From Toxoplasma gondii ME49 (lineage: Eukaryota > Apicomplexa > Conoidasida > Eucoccidiorida > Sarcocystidae), in contig NC_031473.1 in NCBI RefSeq assembly GCF_000006565.2, positions 2,830,134-2,894,133 on the forward strand: 64,000 nt of DNA, given 5' to 3'. The notes under the pieces were generated by a model. It did not search any database. It worked only from the letters and a program-made list of their open reading frames with translations, and had not been told where the DNA came from. Of this stretch, positions 36,485 through 57,500 are shown one piece after another. Each line of letters begins with the position of its first letter. The first letter of the stretch is position 1. Made by a program: the position numbers and the translations under genes.

Positions 36485-38748
36485 GGAATCCTGCGTTCTT
36501 CTCTCGGGAAGGCCGTACCACTTTATGCGTTACTTAGAAAACTGTGCGGCAACTACACACCGCCGGGGAACTGCGGTAGGGAGGGTGCAGAATTGGAACT
36601 GGTGTTGTTCACTCGCATTCGAAATCAAACATGTTTGCGGTGTTCTGCGAAGTTGCCTCTAATGACTTAGATACAGTGAATCTGTTCAACTGAAATGGCA
36701 AAATTACTGGAGGAAATTCAGCACTCAAATGCAGGAGACCCAGCACAGACGCCTTGCCCCATTTGAGGGTCACCGTGTGGTGCTGGCGCATTCTCATTCC
36801 AGCCTGTGAGAGGAGCGACACGAATACACTTTGTGAGGAGCAGTGACCGAGCAATTAGGCTAGAGAATCCGTCGGAGTCTCTGAGAGTCTAATATCTTCC
36901 TTACAGCCCTTGTCATCTGCACCCGTAGGCCAAGCCAGATGTGAACTGCGGTGGAAATCTGGCGGTGTCTGTTGTTGGCGGAAACCGTAAATTTGGTTCA
37001 AAGGAATCGCTGGGATACAGAAGAAACATGTTGGGAGTTTCCTTTTCGTGCAGGGTTGCCATTTTCAACAGACTTCGTGCAATCTACTACTAGGCGTCGG
37101 GAATTCCTGCTGCACAAAAGGGGTGTGTGGCACACTCGAAAAACCCATCGTCGACGCCTCAATTCTTCCGAATTCCAGCACATCTGTGCGACAGCAAGGC
37201 ACTGGAATTTGGCTTCGCAGTCGGTCGCTGCAACTAGCACAGTCTCGCGAAAAAGTGACCCGCGAATCTAAACGGCGCGTGTGCCTTTCTTCGTCCAAGC
37301 AGTATCTTGTTTCCCTGAAAGGCTGGATGTGTTGCTGCCACCACGTTGTAGCTGGCTGGTTATATGTGGACATACGATGCTGGAAAGAGGGGACACCTAT
37401 TTGCAGCTGGGAGGTGAGCACGCGCTGAAATGTTTCACACAGTCCTGGCCCTTTTTGCTTCGAAGTGCTCATTCTGTTTGACAGCGCAGGAAGATCAGGA
37501 CATCAGTGTCGTTTCGACTTGCGTTTCTTCCCGCGGCTCGGGTAACGCCCAATCCCGGTATCCCGTTAAGGCATCTTCACTTGAAACCACACTTTGTTTG
37601 CCCACACGCAATTCCTACATTCTGACACCATAAGTTCAAATTAACGGAAAATCCAATCCTATCTGTTGCACATCTAGATCGAGCATGTAGCTGCAGAGAA
37701 CGATAAGGTGCATTTGTTGAACGCCCTTTTGCAAAATGTTCCACGGCGATACTCCCATTTTCCTCTCCTCTCATGGCTTCCTCTTCGTTATCTTTTTATA
37801 TATACAATGCCAGGCCCGTGTAAAATCTTGAGTTCGACAAGCCGAACTGAAGTGGTGAAACTATTAAAAAACAACGAGTGTGTTACCTCGTGCTCAGGAT
37901 GGGCAGCACACCACCAATCAGTACAGTAAGCCTGGTATCGTATACTTCCGAGACAGAGGCAGCGTCATCGCGGTTCTACCCCTTTTGTCCCTTTCGTTGA
38001 GCCACAAAAATCCATGGCGAAAAGGCGCGTCCCGAATGTACACACCCTTGTGCATGTAACAGTGATGCCAACCGGCCTCGTGAAAACGGGCAAAAAACAA
38101 GTGTTTTGAAAGGTCGAAAACATGCACAGAAGTTGCAGGACTTCGACCGTAGTTATTCCGCAGGCTTCGTACCACTCATGAGTTCCTCACTCTCCAGGAC
38201 GAATGCAGAAACTCTCTGGTTTTAATGATTGCTTGTCATGCAAGTCGACAAAACCCCCTTGACAACGAAGCGAAGTCAGTAGCGTTACCACAGTATTGCA
38301 AGGACCACGCATTTAAGCAAGATTCCACGTCGTCGGTGCATTGAAAAATATAGTGCACTGAGGTCTGGCTACTGTCTCCTCACTGGTGGCTAGTGGAACT
38401 ACGAGTACAACAGACAATACCCCCTCATCTTTTGCAGTCAACCGTCGCCTCCCAACCTCTGCTGCTGGCGGCTTGTACTGTCGGATTTACCCCACCTTGG
38501 AGCGACAGACTCGCTCATTAATTTGTTTTCTATCGAATCGATGGTCATTTGCTATTCCCTCTGTCTGTGTTGGGTTTCTGTTTTGACTTCGGTGCGTTCA
38601 CCAAACCGCGACAAGGCTCGTCTCCCGGTTGCCGATACGAGACATGCCCTCTTTTCGCAGTGGCGGGGAAAAGTTTGCGTCGAGCTAGCAGCTGGTTAAT
38701 TCCCCTGGCGATCTTCGCGTCTCTCGAGCCTTCCTGCGCTGCTTTTCC
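36485..38748. other. Intergenic region upstream of HAD hydrolase
   Basis: Only short open frames of ordinary length; no domain, RNA gene or repeat seen. The 3' part should hold the promoter and 5' UTR of the HAD gene. Confidence 0.5.
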
Positions 38749-38958
38749 GTGTTTTCTCCACCCTCATCAAGGCGGCAAAGTCCACTCCTAGTGTTTTTCT
38801 CTCTCCCCTTGCCACAGATTTCACATCGTCCCGAAACGCGCTGGCGGGTGCTTGGCCGAAACTGGAAGCGGCGTGTCAATTCACTTTCCGGCGGCTTCCG
38901 TGGTTTTTTTTCTCTGCATTTGTGGGAAGATTTTCTTGTCGGCTTCTTGTCCGACGAG

Positions 38959-40083
38959 ATGTGCACTCTCTCGTCTGTTTGTTCCGGTTTGCCACGTCAA
39001 CTCAACAGCGCCATTCGTACGCTGCAACGCCCGCGCCTGGTGCCACCACATTCCGACCGGTGTGGTTCTTTGCGTAACGCCGTTACTCCACCACAGTCGT
39101 GTCCCGCCCTTCCGTTTTCTCTGGTCGCAATGGCGTCTTTCTGCTCTTCGTCTTGCACATCTGGTCCCGTGGGCAGAGAGAAATATTTCTCCCGCTCATG
39201 CTTTGGTGATCGGGGAATTCCGATCCGTGCTGTGGTCACAGATCTGGACGGCACTTTGCTCAATTCTGACCACCTTGTATCAAGGGCAAATGTGGCGGCT
39301 TGCGCGCGGCTTCGTCAGAAAGGCATTGCCTGCGTGTTCGCCACAGGCCGGCCACATGTCGGCACGGTTCACTGCATTGGACCTGCAGTTCTCGAAGAAA
39401 TGGGAATGCCCAACGCGTTTCCGGGCGTGTACATGAACGGATGCCTCGTGTACGGGTCGGACGGGAAGCTGCTTCATGCAGAGTACCTTGACAAGGAGCT
39501 GCAGAAACAAGTTTTTTCACTACTCGAGGAGCGGAACCTCGTGAACCGCGTCTGCGGCTACCAGGGAGAGGGATTGTTCTGCTGCGAAAAGAACCCGTAC
39601 ACGTGGTACACGAAAGATGAGTACGACGAGTGCGAACCCGTCGTCCTGCCGTCTGTCGACGATTTGAAGAATATGAATTTATGCAAACTGACCTTCAACG
39701 GCAGTCCGCAGGAAGTGACGGAGTTCCGCGCTCTCCTAGAGGGCTTCGTCAAGAACGGGAACGGCCGCTGCGTGCAGCCGATTCCCAGGAACGTGGAGTT
39801 CATTCCCAAGAGCGTTTCCAAGGCGAAAGGTCTGGACATTTTGTTCGCCAGCATGAACATCACCAAAGCGGAAGTGGTCGCGCTAGGCGACAGCGAAAAC
39901 GACCTCGAAATGCTCCGACACGTAGACCTGTCGGTCTGCGTGGCGAACGGATGCGAAAGCGCGAAGGAAGCAGCCAAGTTCGTCACCCTGTCCAATGACC
40001 AGGATGGTTTTGCCGCGGTTGTCAAGGAAATATGTGACGATTTGGAAGACAGAGAAACCAAGGCCACCCGCGGCACTGCGTAG
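38959..40083 (+). CDS. HAD-superfamily phosphatase, Cof-type (class IIB)
   Basis: Probably dephosphorylates small phosphometabolites such as sugar phosphates in the cytosol. It has a single exon. The in-frame ATG at 39130 (CGCAATGG context, 317 codons) fits the core family length best. The ATG at 38959 would add 57 residues; the frame is open back to at least 38749. All four HAD motifs are present, with positions counted from 39130. Motif I is VVTDLDGTLLNSD (nucleophile Asp38, acid Asp40). Motif II is VFATGRP. Motif III is the Lys in VSKAKGLDILF. Motif IV is ALGDSENDLEML. The IIB cap lies between motifs II and III (GVYMNGCLVYGSDGK, YTWYTKDEYDE). Related Plasmodium enzymes (HAD1/HAD2) modulate isoprenoid-precursor or glycolytic flux, so a similar role is reasonable but inferred from family only. 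Confidence 0.88.
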   Translation: MCTLSSVCSGLPRQLNSAIRTLQRPRLVPPHSDRCGSLRNAVTPPQSCPALPFSLVAMASFCSSSCTSGPVGREKYFSRSCFGDRGIPIRAVVTDLDGTLLNSDHLVSRANVAACARLRQKGIACVFATGRPHVGTVHCIGPAVLEEMGMPNAFPGVYMNGCLVYGSDGKLLHAEYLDKELQKQVFSLLEERNLVNRVCGYQGEGLFCCEKNPYTWYTKDEYDECEPVVLPSVDDLKNMNLCKLTFNGSPQEVTEFRALLEGFVKNGNGRCVQPIPRNVEFIPKSVSKAKGLDILFASMNITKAEVVALGDSENDLEMLRHVDLSVCVANGCESAKEAAKFVTLSNDQDGFAAVVKEICDDLEDRETKATRGTA

Positions 40084-42826
40084 ACCGGATCCACGGAAAC
40101 AGTACGGTGCCTACAAGGGTGGAAAGCAGCCGAGGACCCTGTGCGGGGGGGTAGAGTGGCACGGCTGAACAGCCGAACCTTGAACAAAAATGGCAAAGTT
40201 CCAGGCCGGAAGTAGCGGAACGTCAGTGAAGGGGGGGGGGGGAAATGGTGACTACAGGTCAAGAAACCGAACAATGAAGGATGAGGCTGCAGCGGCGATT
40301 GCCGCATCAGTTCGAAATGGCATGGGAGGAATTGGAGAGGGTAAATCAAGAAATCAGATATGGTCACAGCCGAAGGCAAGTTCTTTTTTTGATGCCACGC
40401 AGCCTGTGCCTCTGTGTGGACTGTGTGACTTTGATTTCTTGTGTATGGCAAGTTTGTTCCGCTAGTGTGTTCTTTTGTCAAGTACAACGCTCCCTCAGCA
40501 GCGACAGAAACCAGGCAGCCTGCCTTTTGTTAGAGCATTTGCTTTCTCTATCGACAGCCGGTTCTACTTACACCAGCCGACGCAATTGCCCGAGCCTGTC
40601 AGGGTGTGCTTGTCACGTGTGTGGTATTTTACCCCAATACCAAATCCATATTCGTGAATAGAGAAGACATAATGATGTACGCACTCAGTCAAACGAGCAG
40701 TCGCGAGCAAAACGCTCTTTTTTTGTCTGTGCGGGGCGATTAGGAAAACGAGGTGACTCATTCTGTGTTGTGTCCTCTTTTTTCTTTTTGAATTATGATT
40801 TTTTCCATATGGGGCACGCTGTCCCGTACTTCTGGAAGTCCGACCGAGTCGGCTGCTGTACGCACAGTTTCTTGATTCAAAGATGGCGCATGAAACGAGA
40901 TTATTTGCCCTTCTCGAGCAAAACGCCTGCCCCATCCTGACTGAGTAATCCAGGTGCTCTGCTATTTTAAAATTTAGAAGCTTCTGTGCCCAGCGGTCAG
41001 TGGGCTGGTCATCCACCCGCCGCTGCGCGAACTGTAGACGGCTTTCAGGTTGCCTCTCGAAAAGCCTATCAATCTCAAACTCCATGTTGTCCGGTGCGTT
41101 TTTCGTGAAGAGACCAGGTAGCTCTTACCCCCACTAGCATCGTACGCTGACTTCAGCGTAGGTACGGCAGTATCAGCAGCTTCGTTAGACCTACTCAGTG
41201 CGTCTCTCATCAGGAACGAATTCGCTACTCATGCGTTTCAGGTTAGATTTAAGGTTGTTCGTAAAATAAAGGAAACCACCTGTTAACGCCCCGCCGTTTG
41301 CAACTTAGAACCGAGTTTGCTGTAAAGAAGACCGGGTGGTTTTGCTCAGTGGGCTGGTGCGCGGAACACGCACGGCAGTTGATGTTTGCTGAGAAAAACA
41401 ATCCGTCTTCCTAGTGGTGTCCCCAGTTCGTGATCGGCCGTTGCACTGTCGCGTCGAAAGCCTCGACAAAAAGACACAGGCAGAAAGACATACCAGCGGA
41501 CGAGGATAACAGCGTTGAAAAAAAATGTGGCGCGCAACGGCACATGCATTGGAGAGGCGCGACAGGCGGCCGAGCAGACGAGAGGAACAGTCGGTGAAAA
41601 TGTTAGAAAGGGGGACGTTCGTGTGTGACAAGAAGCCTGCAAACAGTGACGCTTCCTTGACATTTTCGAAAACCCTGCACGAGCGCAGAAGAGCTTTTTA
41701 CCGTGCAGCGGCGAGTCCCCCCCCCCAAGGCTAACGGAGCGACATGGGTTTTTTTCCACCGCTTTTTTCTGCACACTTCGCCCCTCCCGAGGGCCCCCAT
41801 TTTTGAAACAAAAACTGCGGTCGTGGCTTCTGTTAGCGAAAACGAACTTCATTGAAGAAGTGATTTCTCTGGAACCGGTTCGCGAGTCCGCCGCTTGTTT
41901 TGTTACTGTGGTGGTGCACTCGGGCCCCGTGTATCCTGACGCTGTTGTCACCCTCCATGCCACGCATGTTTGAAGCAGTGCACACCACATAAACGCAGAG
42001 TCAAAACGAGGATCTGCTTCTGCTTTCGTGGCCCGACGGTCCTCCTTTCTTCTCTGCCTTCGTTGTTTCTTTCCCAATTCCTCGTCTTTCGTTCCTTTCG
42101 TTTTCCGACGCGACCGTCTTCCCCCCAGCTGAACGCAAGACCAGCGCCACTCCCAGCACGCTCTGCCCCCCTCCCCCCTCCTCTACGCAGACTCTGCAGC
42201 TGCCCCCCGCTTTTGTGTCGATTCTCCCGACGTCAAGCAGATTTTTTCTCATTCGGTGGATGTTTTCTTCCTTTTCTCCATATTGCTTTGTTTCGTTCTC
42301 AGCGGTTTCCCCCAAACTCTTCCTTCGCTTTGTGGGTGTGGACCCCCAGGTTTAACGGAGGTCTGCCAGCTGCGTTCCACTCTGGGAAGCTCGGGTGTCT
42401 GTACACGCGAAGAACTGGATTTCTGCTCCTGGGGAAAGAGTCGGATGCAAGTGAAGAAACCACTTGTTTCCTTCCGCAATTGTTGCATGCTTTGAGTCCC
42501 CACAGACCGCGTTTTTCTTTTCGTTGCGCTTCAACGCCTTCGCAACGCGGATAGTGTGACAGCGTGCCCCCTTCTGTGTCACACACTCGGTCCAGCAGAC
42601 ACCAGGGTCGATCTGCGGCCGATCCAGGTTCCGTTTTTTCCTCTTCGTCGTTTCCTCCGCATTTCCTCTCTGCGGTCTTTCGTCTCCAAGCTGCGGCCTC
42701 TTGGCCCTTTGCCTGCCTTCTCTGTACAAATTAAAGACCCGCTTTTCGTCCTTTTCTCCTCCTGCCCAGCCGTGTCCGTGTCGCGTCGCCGCCGTCTGTC
42801 GAGACCCTCCCTCCCTCCTTGTTACC
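40084..42826. other. Intergenic region, 3' flank of HAD gene and 5' flank of MCM5
   Basis: No supported gene. A run of 12 G lies at 40231-40242. A 243-codon minus-strand open frame (41346-42077) opens with TTG and has no domain signal. The last 700 bases before 42827 are C/T-rich in the plus strand, as is usual for long coccidian 5' UTRs. Confidence 0.5.
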
Positions 42827-52135
<9,309 letters not shown>

Positions 52136-53544
52136 GGAGAAAGCTGTTTTTCGTGCTCACTTTGGGAGTGTAGCCTGGGGAAGACGGCGTTTGCCAGTAG
52201 GTTTCGGTCTCTTTGTCACTTTTTCTTGTCTTCACGTCCTTGTCTCAAAGCTCACTCTAAAGGTGAAACGGTCTCGGAATGGTCAACCACGTGCAGCAGT
52301 TGTTTGTCCAGACGTGTAAAAAGATACTCAGGTGGGAGGAGCAAACTGCTTTCCGTGTTTTTACCGGATCTCTCTGCTCCAGAATTTTTTTAATGGACAC
52401 GGAGTTGGGAAAAAGAAATCCGAGATGCATTTCGGAGAATCGACGTTTTCCACGGTCCAGCACGTGGGGGAGGGATTTGCATTTTTCGAATAGAAAACAA
52501 GCAAACACACACAACCACGGCGGAGCTTTGAACAGAGATACCATGAAAAAATTCACGGGTTGCTCCACTCACAAACACGCAGCACTCTTTTCATCCAGTC
52601 ATTCTAACGCCATCCTAGGTCGCTTTTTTCTCGTTCTTTCGAATTGAACCACGGAACACGTGGAAACGCACTGACGGCGTATTTGCGATCGACTGATAAC
52701 GAGTGCTGACAGCCGAGGCTCACTGGCGAACGGGCACAATCGACAGAAACCTCCACGGTAACTGGTGTGTTTAAATATCGATTAGACTTTCCTCTATTTG
52801 TTTCATGAAGGAAAAGGCGATTCCCGACAACTGGGAAGACAAACCGCAAATCTAGTCATCGTTCCCGGCGGTGTGGAGCAAATCGAGGCTTCGCCGGGAA
52901 GTTAGCGTCAAGCACATATAACCGAGTATCAGATGCCCAGATTAGTGTAATTGATCTCTGTACGGGTTGTTCCTTCTTGAGTCCTCACTTTGAGTTCGCT
53001 GTTTACAGCTTGTACCACTGGATACGTTTTTCATTTCGAAGTGCCACAGACACTACTACTCCGAGCGGGCGTGCTGGTTGAAGTCTGGAAAGAAAGCCTG
53101 GAGCGCGTACCTCTCCACCTCGACTTACGTGTCTCACAGCTTTCTCTCCGTCATCTCTGGCTTTTTTCCGTGGCGACTGGAGTGGCAATCAGAACTGGAA
53201 AATGAGCAGAAACGGAGGAGCGATCACATTGCGTCGACAGACAATCCCTCATGGGGAAACGCACTCGCAGTGGATTCTGCAGCAAGGTGACTCTTTGCGA
53301 ACAATGTCAAAGGCGTGACTCCATCCAGTGTTAAGTTTAGGCATCATGCTCAATCTTTTATATTCAGTTCCATCGTATCTAGAACTTCTGAATAGAATGA
53401 TATTTGATCAAGTGTCAAGGCAACTCGGTGCCGTAAAAAACGGTGCTTATGTCATCGATGTGTGTAGAAACCCAGCAGCAGAACACCCTATCACCGCCCA
53501 TCGCCCACCATGTCAAGTCGATGTGCTTGCCATCATCGTTCGTC

Positions 53545-53706
53545 CTCTCAGCTAATATTTATGAGCGATGTGTATGATAGAGTTTCTTATATTCGGTTCT
53601 CTCAGCTAATATTTATGAGCGATGTGTATGATAGAGTTTCTTATATTCGGTTCTCTCAGCTAATATTTATGAGCGATGTGTATGATAGAGTTTCTTATAT
53701 TCGGTT
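53545..53706. repeat. Tandem repeat, three 54-bp copies
   Basis: Copies at 53545-53598, 53599-53652 and 53653-53706 look identical. Each begins CTCTCAGCTAATATTTATGA and ends TATTCGGTT. Because 54 is a multiple of three, one frame reads an 18-residue repeat (QLIFMSDVYDRVSYIRFS), but that open frame is only 69 codons and has no other coding sign. Confidence 0.97.
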
Positions 53707-54466
53707 TAGTCGAAACTAAACAGAGACTCGCTTTTTTTCTCGAGGCACGGGTAAAGCGGTACCGAAAACGATGTACCTCTGGCAAGAAAGTCGAGCTTGT
53801 ACCGCGGGACAACCTGTACGTCTCGACTTAGTTTGTCAGTACAGTGAGCGGTGGAAATAAGCCACTTTCGTTTTTGGTCGAGACTCTTGACACAACCACA
53901 AACTTCAGTTTCTTCATGGCAACGAAAAAAGAAGTTGTTCACACGTTCCCGCTGAGTTTTACGTGTCAGAGGGAACGCAACTCCGCGGAAACAGACAAGA
54001 CACAAACGGGGGGATTGCCAACTGCCGACAAATGGCGTTGAAAGTGTCAGGACACTCTTGTATTCTGCGTATCGATGCGGCTTACGTGTCGCGTCAATAC
54101 CTCTAGGTGCTGTTGTTCCTGTCACGGCTAACCCACAACGTCAGGTCGGGTTTCGCACGAGTTTCACCGTCGTTGCGCCTTGGAAAAGCCCTCGTTGGGA
54201 ATGCGACACCAGTTACTTTCATGTGTGAAAACATAATCACACGCCTTTGATATCCTACTTGCGAGAGCGGTCAGCGGCTCCTCTCGCGGCGCGGGAAGGG
54301 GGGGGGAATAGTGACTACATGCAGGCACGCCTCGAAAGATGGCATCATCCAACCCTCAGAGGTGTCTATATCGCTGCTCCGCGATCATAGTCGCTCCCAA
54401 AAACGAACTTTCCACCGTCGTTTCGCACTGAAATTGACGCCTGACGCGTCTCTTGTACAGTTTTCT

Positions 54467-54487
54467 CGACCGGGAAGTTCCCGGTCG
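54467..54487. repeat. 21-nt palindrome
   Basis: CGACCGGGAA, one central G, then TTCCCGGTCG: 10-bp perfect arms. It lies 85 bases beyond the stop codon of the GAMA-like gene (minus strand), so it is within or near its 3' UTR. Confidence 0.9.
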
Positions 54488-54571
54488 CTGACGTCGCACA
54501 CGCGAACAAAACGACATACTGCATTCGTGTCATGAGCAGCGTAAACAGCAGTGCTTTTCGCGATGCCGCTT

Positions 54572-57500
54572 TTACAAAGCCGTCACAGCAACCAAACCAG
54601 CCACGGCAAGTGTGCCTGCCGACGCCCACAGCGTTGAAGCGCCGGAGCTCTGCAAAAGCAAAAGGAAAACAAGCCACGCAAACCTTTGTTAGAAATGAAA
54701 ATGCTCACCCGAGTGGTCCAGCAATCCACAGTCCCCACAAAAAAGTGGTTTCTACTTTGAACCTCTGAACCGCATTTCACGGTAAATGGAGTAATAGTAC
54801 AGCGCTGAGTAGATGCAAAAGCGCATGTGGTGAGAGTTTCTCGGAACCATGGACAGTAAACCGTGTCGATATCCAAAGAGAGCGCATGCCAGTGATATTC
54901 GCACTAACCATCTCATGTAATAATGCATTTCACAATGTCTGAGCCTCTTTTCGAGTAATCCATGAGCTTCCTGAGACACGCGGACACAGTCGTCTCACGG
55001 GTCATTCTAACCATTGGGCTTACGAGAGCTTTCTCCGTCAATTCTTGGATGAGTTTTTCGTCTGTGAACACCTTCGCGAGCTCGTTCACACCGACGCCGT
55101 CAGAACTGTCAACGATGGCAATGTCGATACCCTTTTCTGTTGTCGAACTCTTTAAAGACACGAATGAGTGCCCCTTCACGACAGCTTCCATCGATGCCGC
55201 TTTTTCCTGCATGCAAACAGCGCCAGAAAAAAAGGCAAGTTTGAAGGTAAATGCCGAACAGTGTATCATGGCCTGTAGTAAATTGCCATTCCAATGTAGC
55301 CAGAGCCGAAAGATCAAACGCATTGCAGCGGAACTACACGCATTACCAATGAGAGAAGGGGATGTCGCATGGCATTCGAACACAGCACCATACTCTGTCT
55401 ACCCGAACAGCGTCTCTTTCTGAAGCAGGTCACGGTTCCTGACGTTGGTCCAAAGAACTCCCTTGCATGCAAGCAGGAAGCGCTCTGAAATGTTTCTAAC
55501 TTTGATGCGTCCGGTGAAAAGCGGGTCGCATGCAACGAAAGCCTCCGCGTCCTTGGCCGGCCCGTTTTTGCGAGAGATCAGGAGTGTTTGTAGCTATGGC
55601 CTTGATACTCTCAATGCCGACTTCGTAACGAGAATATGGCAACTTCCAAAAGACACTAGAGGACGTAAGAAACTGGTTATGATTCCAATCGTGATAGAAA
55701 CAACCACGATCTTTATAATGTTTTCTACACTGCACCACCCCACTGGCGTGTTTAAGACAACTGAACGTGTTGTGGCTTTCAGTATCCCACGAGATTAAAG
55801 AAGAGAGATTGCACATCGGTAGAGTACCTGGGATACCGAAAGTGACTCCTGCTGCGAGGTTCAGACAACCATGTTTCGGTGAGTTTCTGTGCATCCCCTC
55901 ACCCCCCCCTCCACAAAAACACCACTGGACTGCTAGAGAGGCACACAGGAATGTGCCCTCTAGGCTGTTCCCACTAACACAAGCAATTATGAGCGGAGAA
56001 ACCCATTGTTCGCTCTCCTACCAGGCCACGCCGGACAACTCCGTCTGCAAGGTCCACAACTTTCGCATCACTCAGTTGCACAGCAGAGACGGTCGGGATG
56101 CTCGCAGCAGAAAGCGTCGCTTTCTCTCCAGTTTCACTGGAGCTCGAAGAAGACAGAAAGTTGTCGTTAACGTTGAAGAAGTTGCGCCAGCAGTCGCGGT
56201 ACACTTCCTCCAGGAAAAGGGCGAAGCGCTCGACCAAACGTGTGTGATTGACGGGCTGAAGACATGCGCACCCAGTAGAAAAGTTCTAATGGCATCATAC
56301 AAAATCAAGACGCAAATCCACAGTTCTCACACACCAAAAACGAAACATCGACGGTGAAGAAAGCAGGCATCGACACAGCATAGAGCTGCACATAAGACGA
56401 CACAGACAATATGCGTGGCTGACAATCACGGGAGGTTGCACCAGAGACCACTGTGTAGGCCGCCAAGCCACAGAAATTTGTTGAACTTTTGATGAGAAAC
56501 TAAGAAGTAAGTCGAGTTATAACGCGCTTCCAAATGCCGCGAAAGTCGATTCTCCACAGGGTGCTGAAAACAGGCATCCTTGAAGGGGCAGACACCCAGA
56601 AGGGGCATACGTCGACAGCTGCACTCTCCCAGCCGTTCTCTAGCTAGTGACTCAAAAACCGAATATTTCATGTCTCATCACACATCCGAGCACTGGAGTC
56701 GGTATGCACAAGAACGCCGCTGGTGCTTGAGGCGAATCACCGCATAATTTGTGAAACCCGACTCACTGAGCCCCCAGTTTCACCACCTGTTTGCAACCTG
56801 CGATAGTGAGAACTCGCTTTTTCTCCGCGGCTCTCAACCTACCAGCTGACTCTGGAGACCGTCGCTGATAACGCCTTCGCTGTTCATCGTCTTGTTGTAG
56901 AATTCCGCCAGATCGACGTCGGGCTTCGGAAGCAGAAGGGTCAAAAGCTGCGCAGTCGTCGTCGTGGCTGCCTGGGGCAGCAGCGCTCCCCACACATCGA
57001 AGACACGATCCCTGAAAAAAAACAAGATGTTATTGGACCAGGGTTCATTCTATTGAGAAAATCCAAACCTAAAACACCCAAACCATATCTGGCTCTTCCC
57101 CCCAATTCAACGAAACCCCTTCTGTTCAGGCCACGCCCACTGCGTCACGCCCCAAATCTCCCGAGTCGACCCAACCCACTCGCATATTTATTTATATCTA
57201 TATATATCAACAAATTTAGCGGTCTTAGTCATTCCATTTGGGTGGTAGTGTACAGCGTTCCTACAGAGCTTGGTTGTTTGTATCTTGTGAGTGTTGTTCA
57301 GATTCTCGAATAGCAAAACGTCTACATATGGGATTTAGGAAAGCATCTTTCTTTGTCTCTCAGAGCAGTCTAGTTGTTCCCCTCCAGCTCTTTGTGTTTC
57401 ACCTACGTCGTGTCGAGATACGCTGCTTTGACGGTTTTCTCGATTATCTCTGTATCGGGTTCATAGAGGACGGTTTCGTTGTTCATTTTGAACATGCGAA

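Larger units (their letters stand above)
52136..54571. other. Intergenic region between convergent MCM5 and GAMA-like genes
   Basis: Holds the 3' flanks of both genes. It contains a 3 x 54-bp tandem repeat (53545-53706) and a 21-nt palindrome (54467-54487), each listed separately. No gene is supported. Confidence 0.5.

Noticed and set aside
41346..42077. 243-codon minus-strand open frame upstream of MCM5
   Set aside because: It opens with TTG, has no domain or signal sequence, and lies where the MCM5 promoter and 5' UTR are expected.
55496..55894. 132-codon minus-strand open frame inside the GAMA-like gene
   Set aside because: It has a good acceptor at 55656 but hits a stop with no in-phase donor. 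The overlapping +1 frame reads a more protein-like exon (55593-55403) that continues further.
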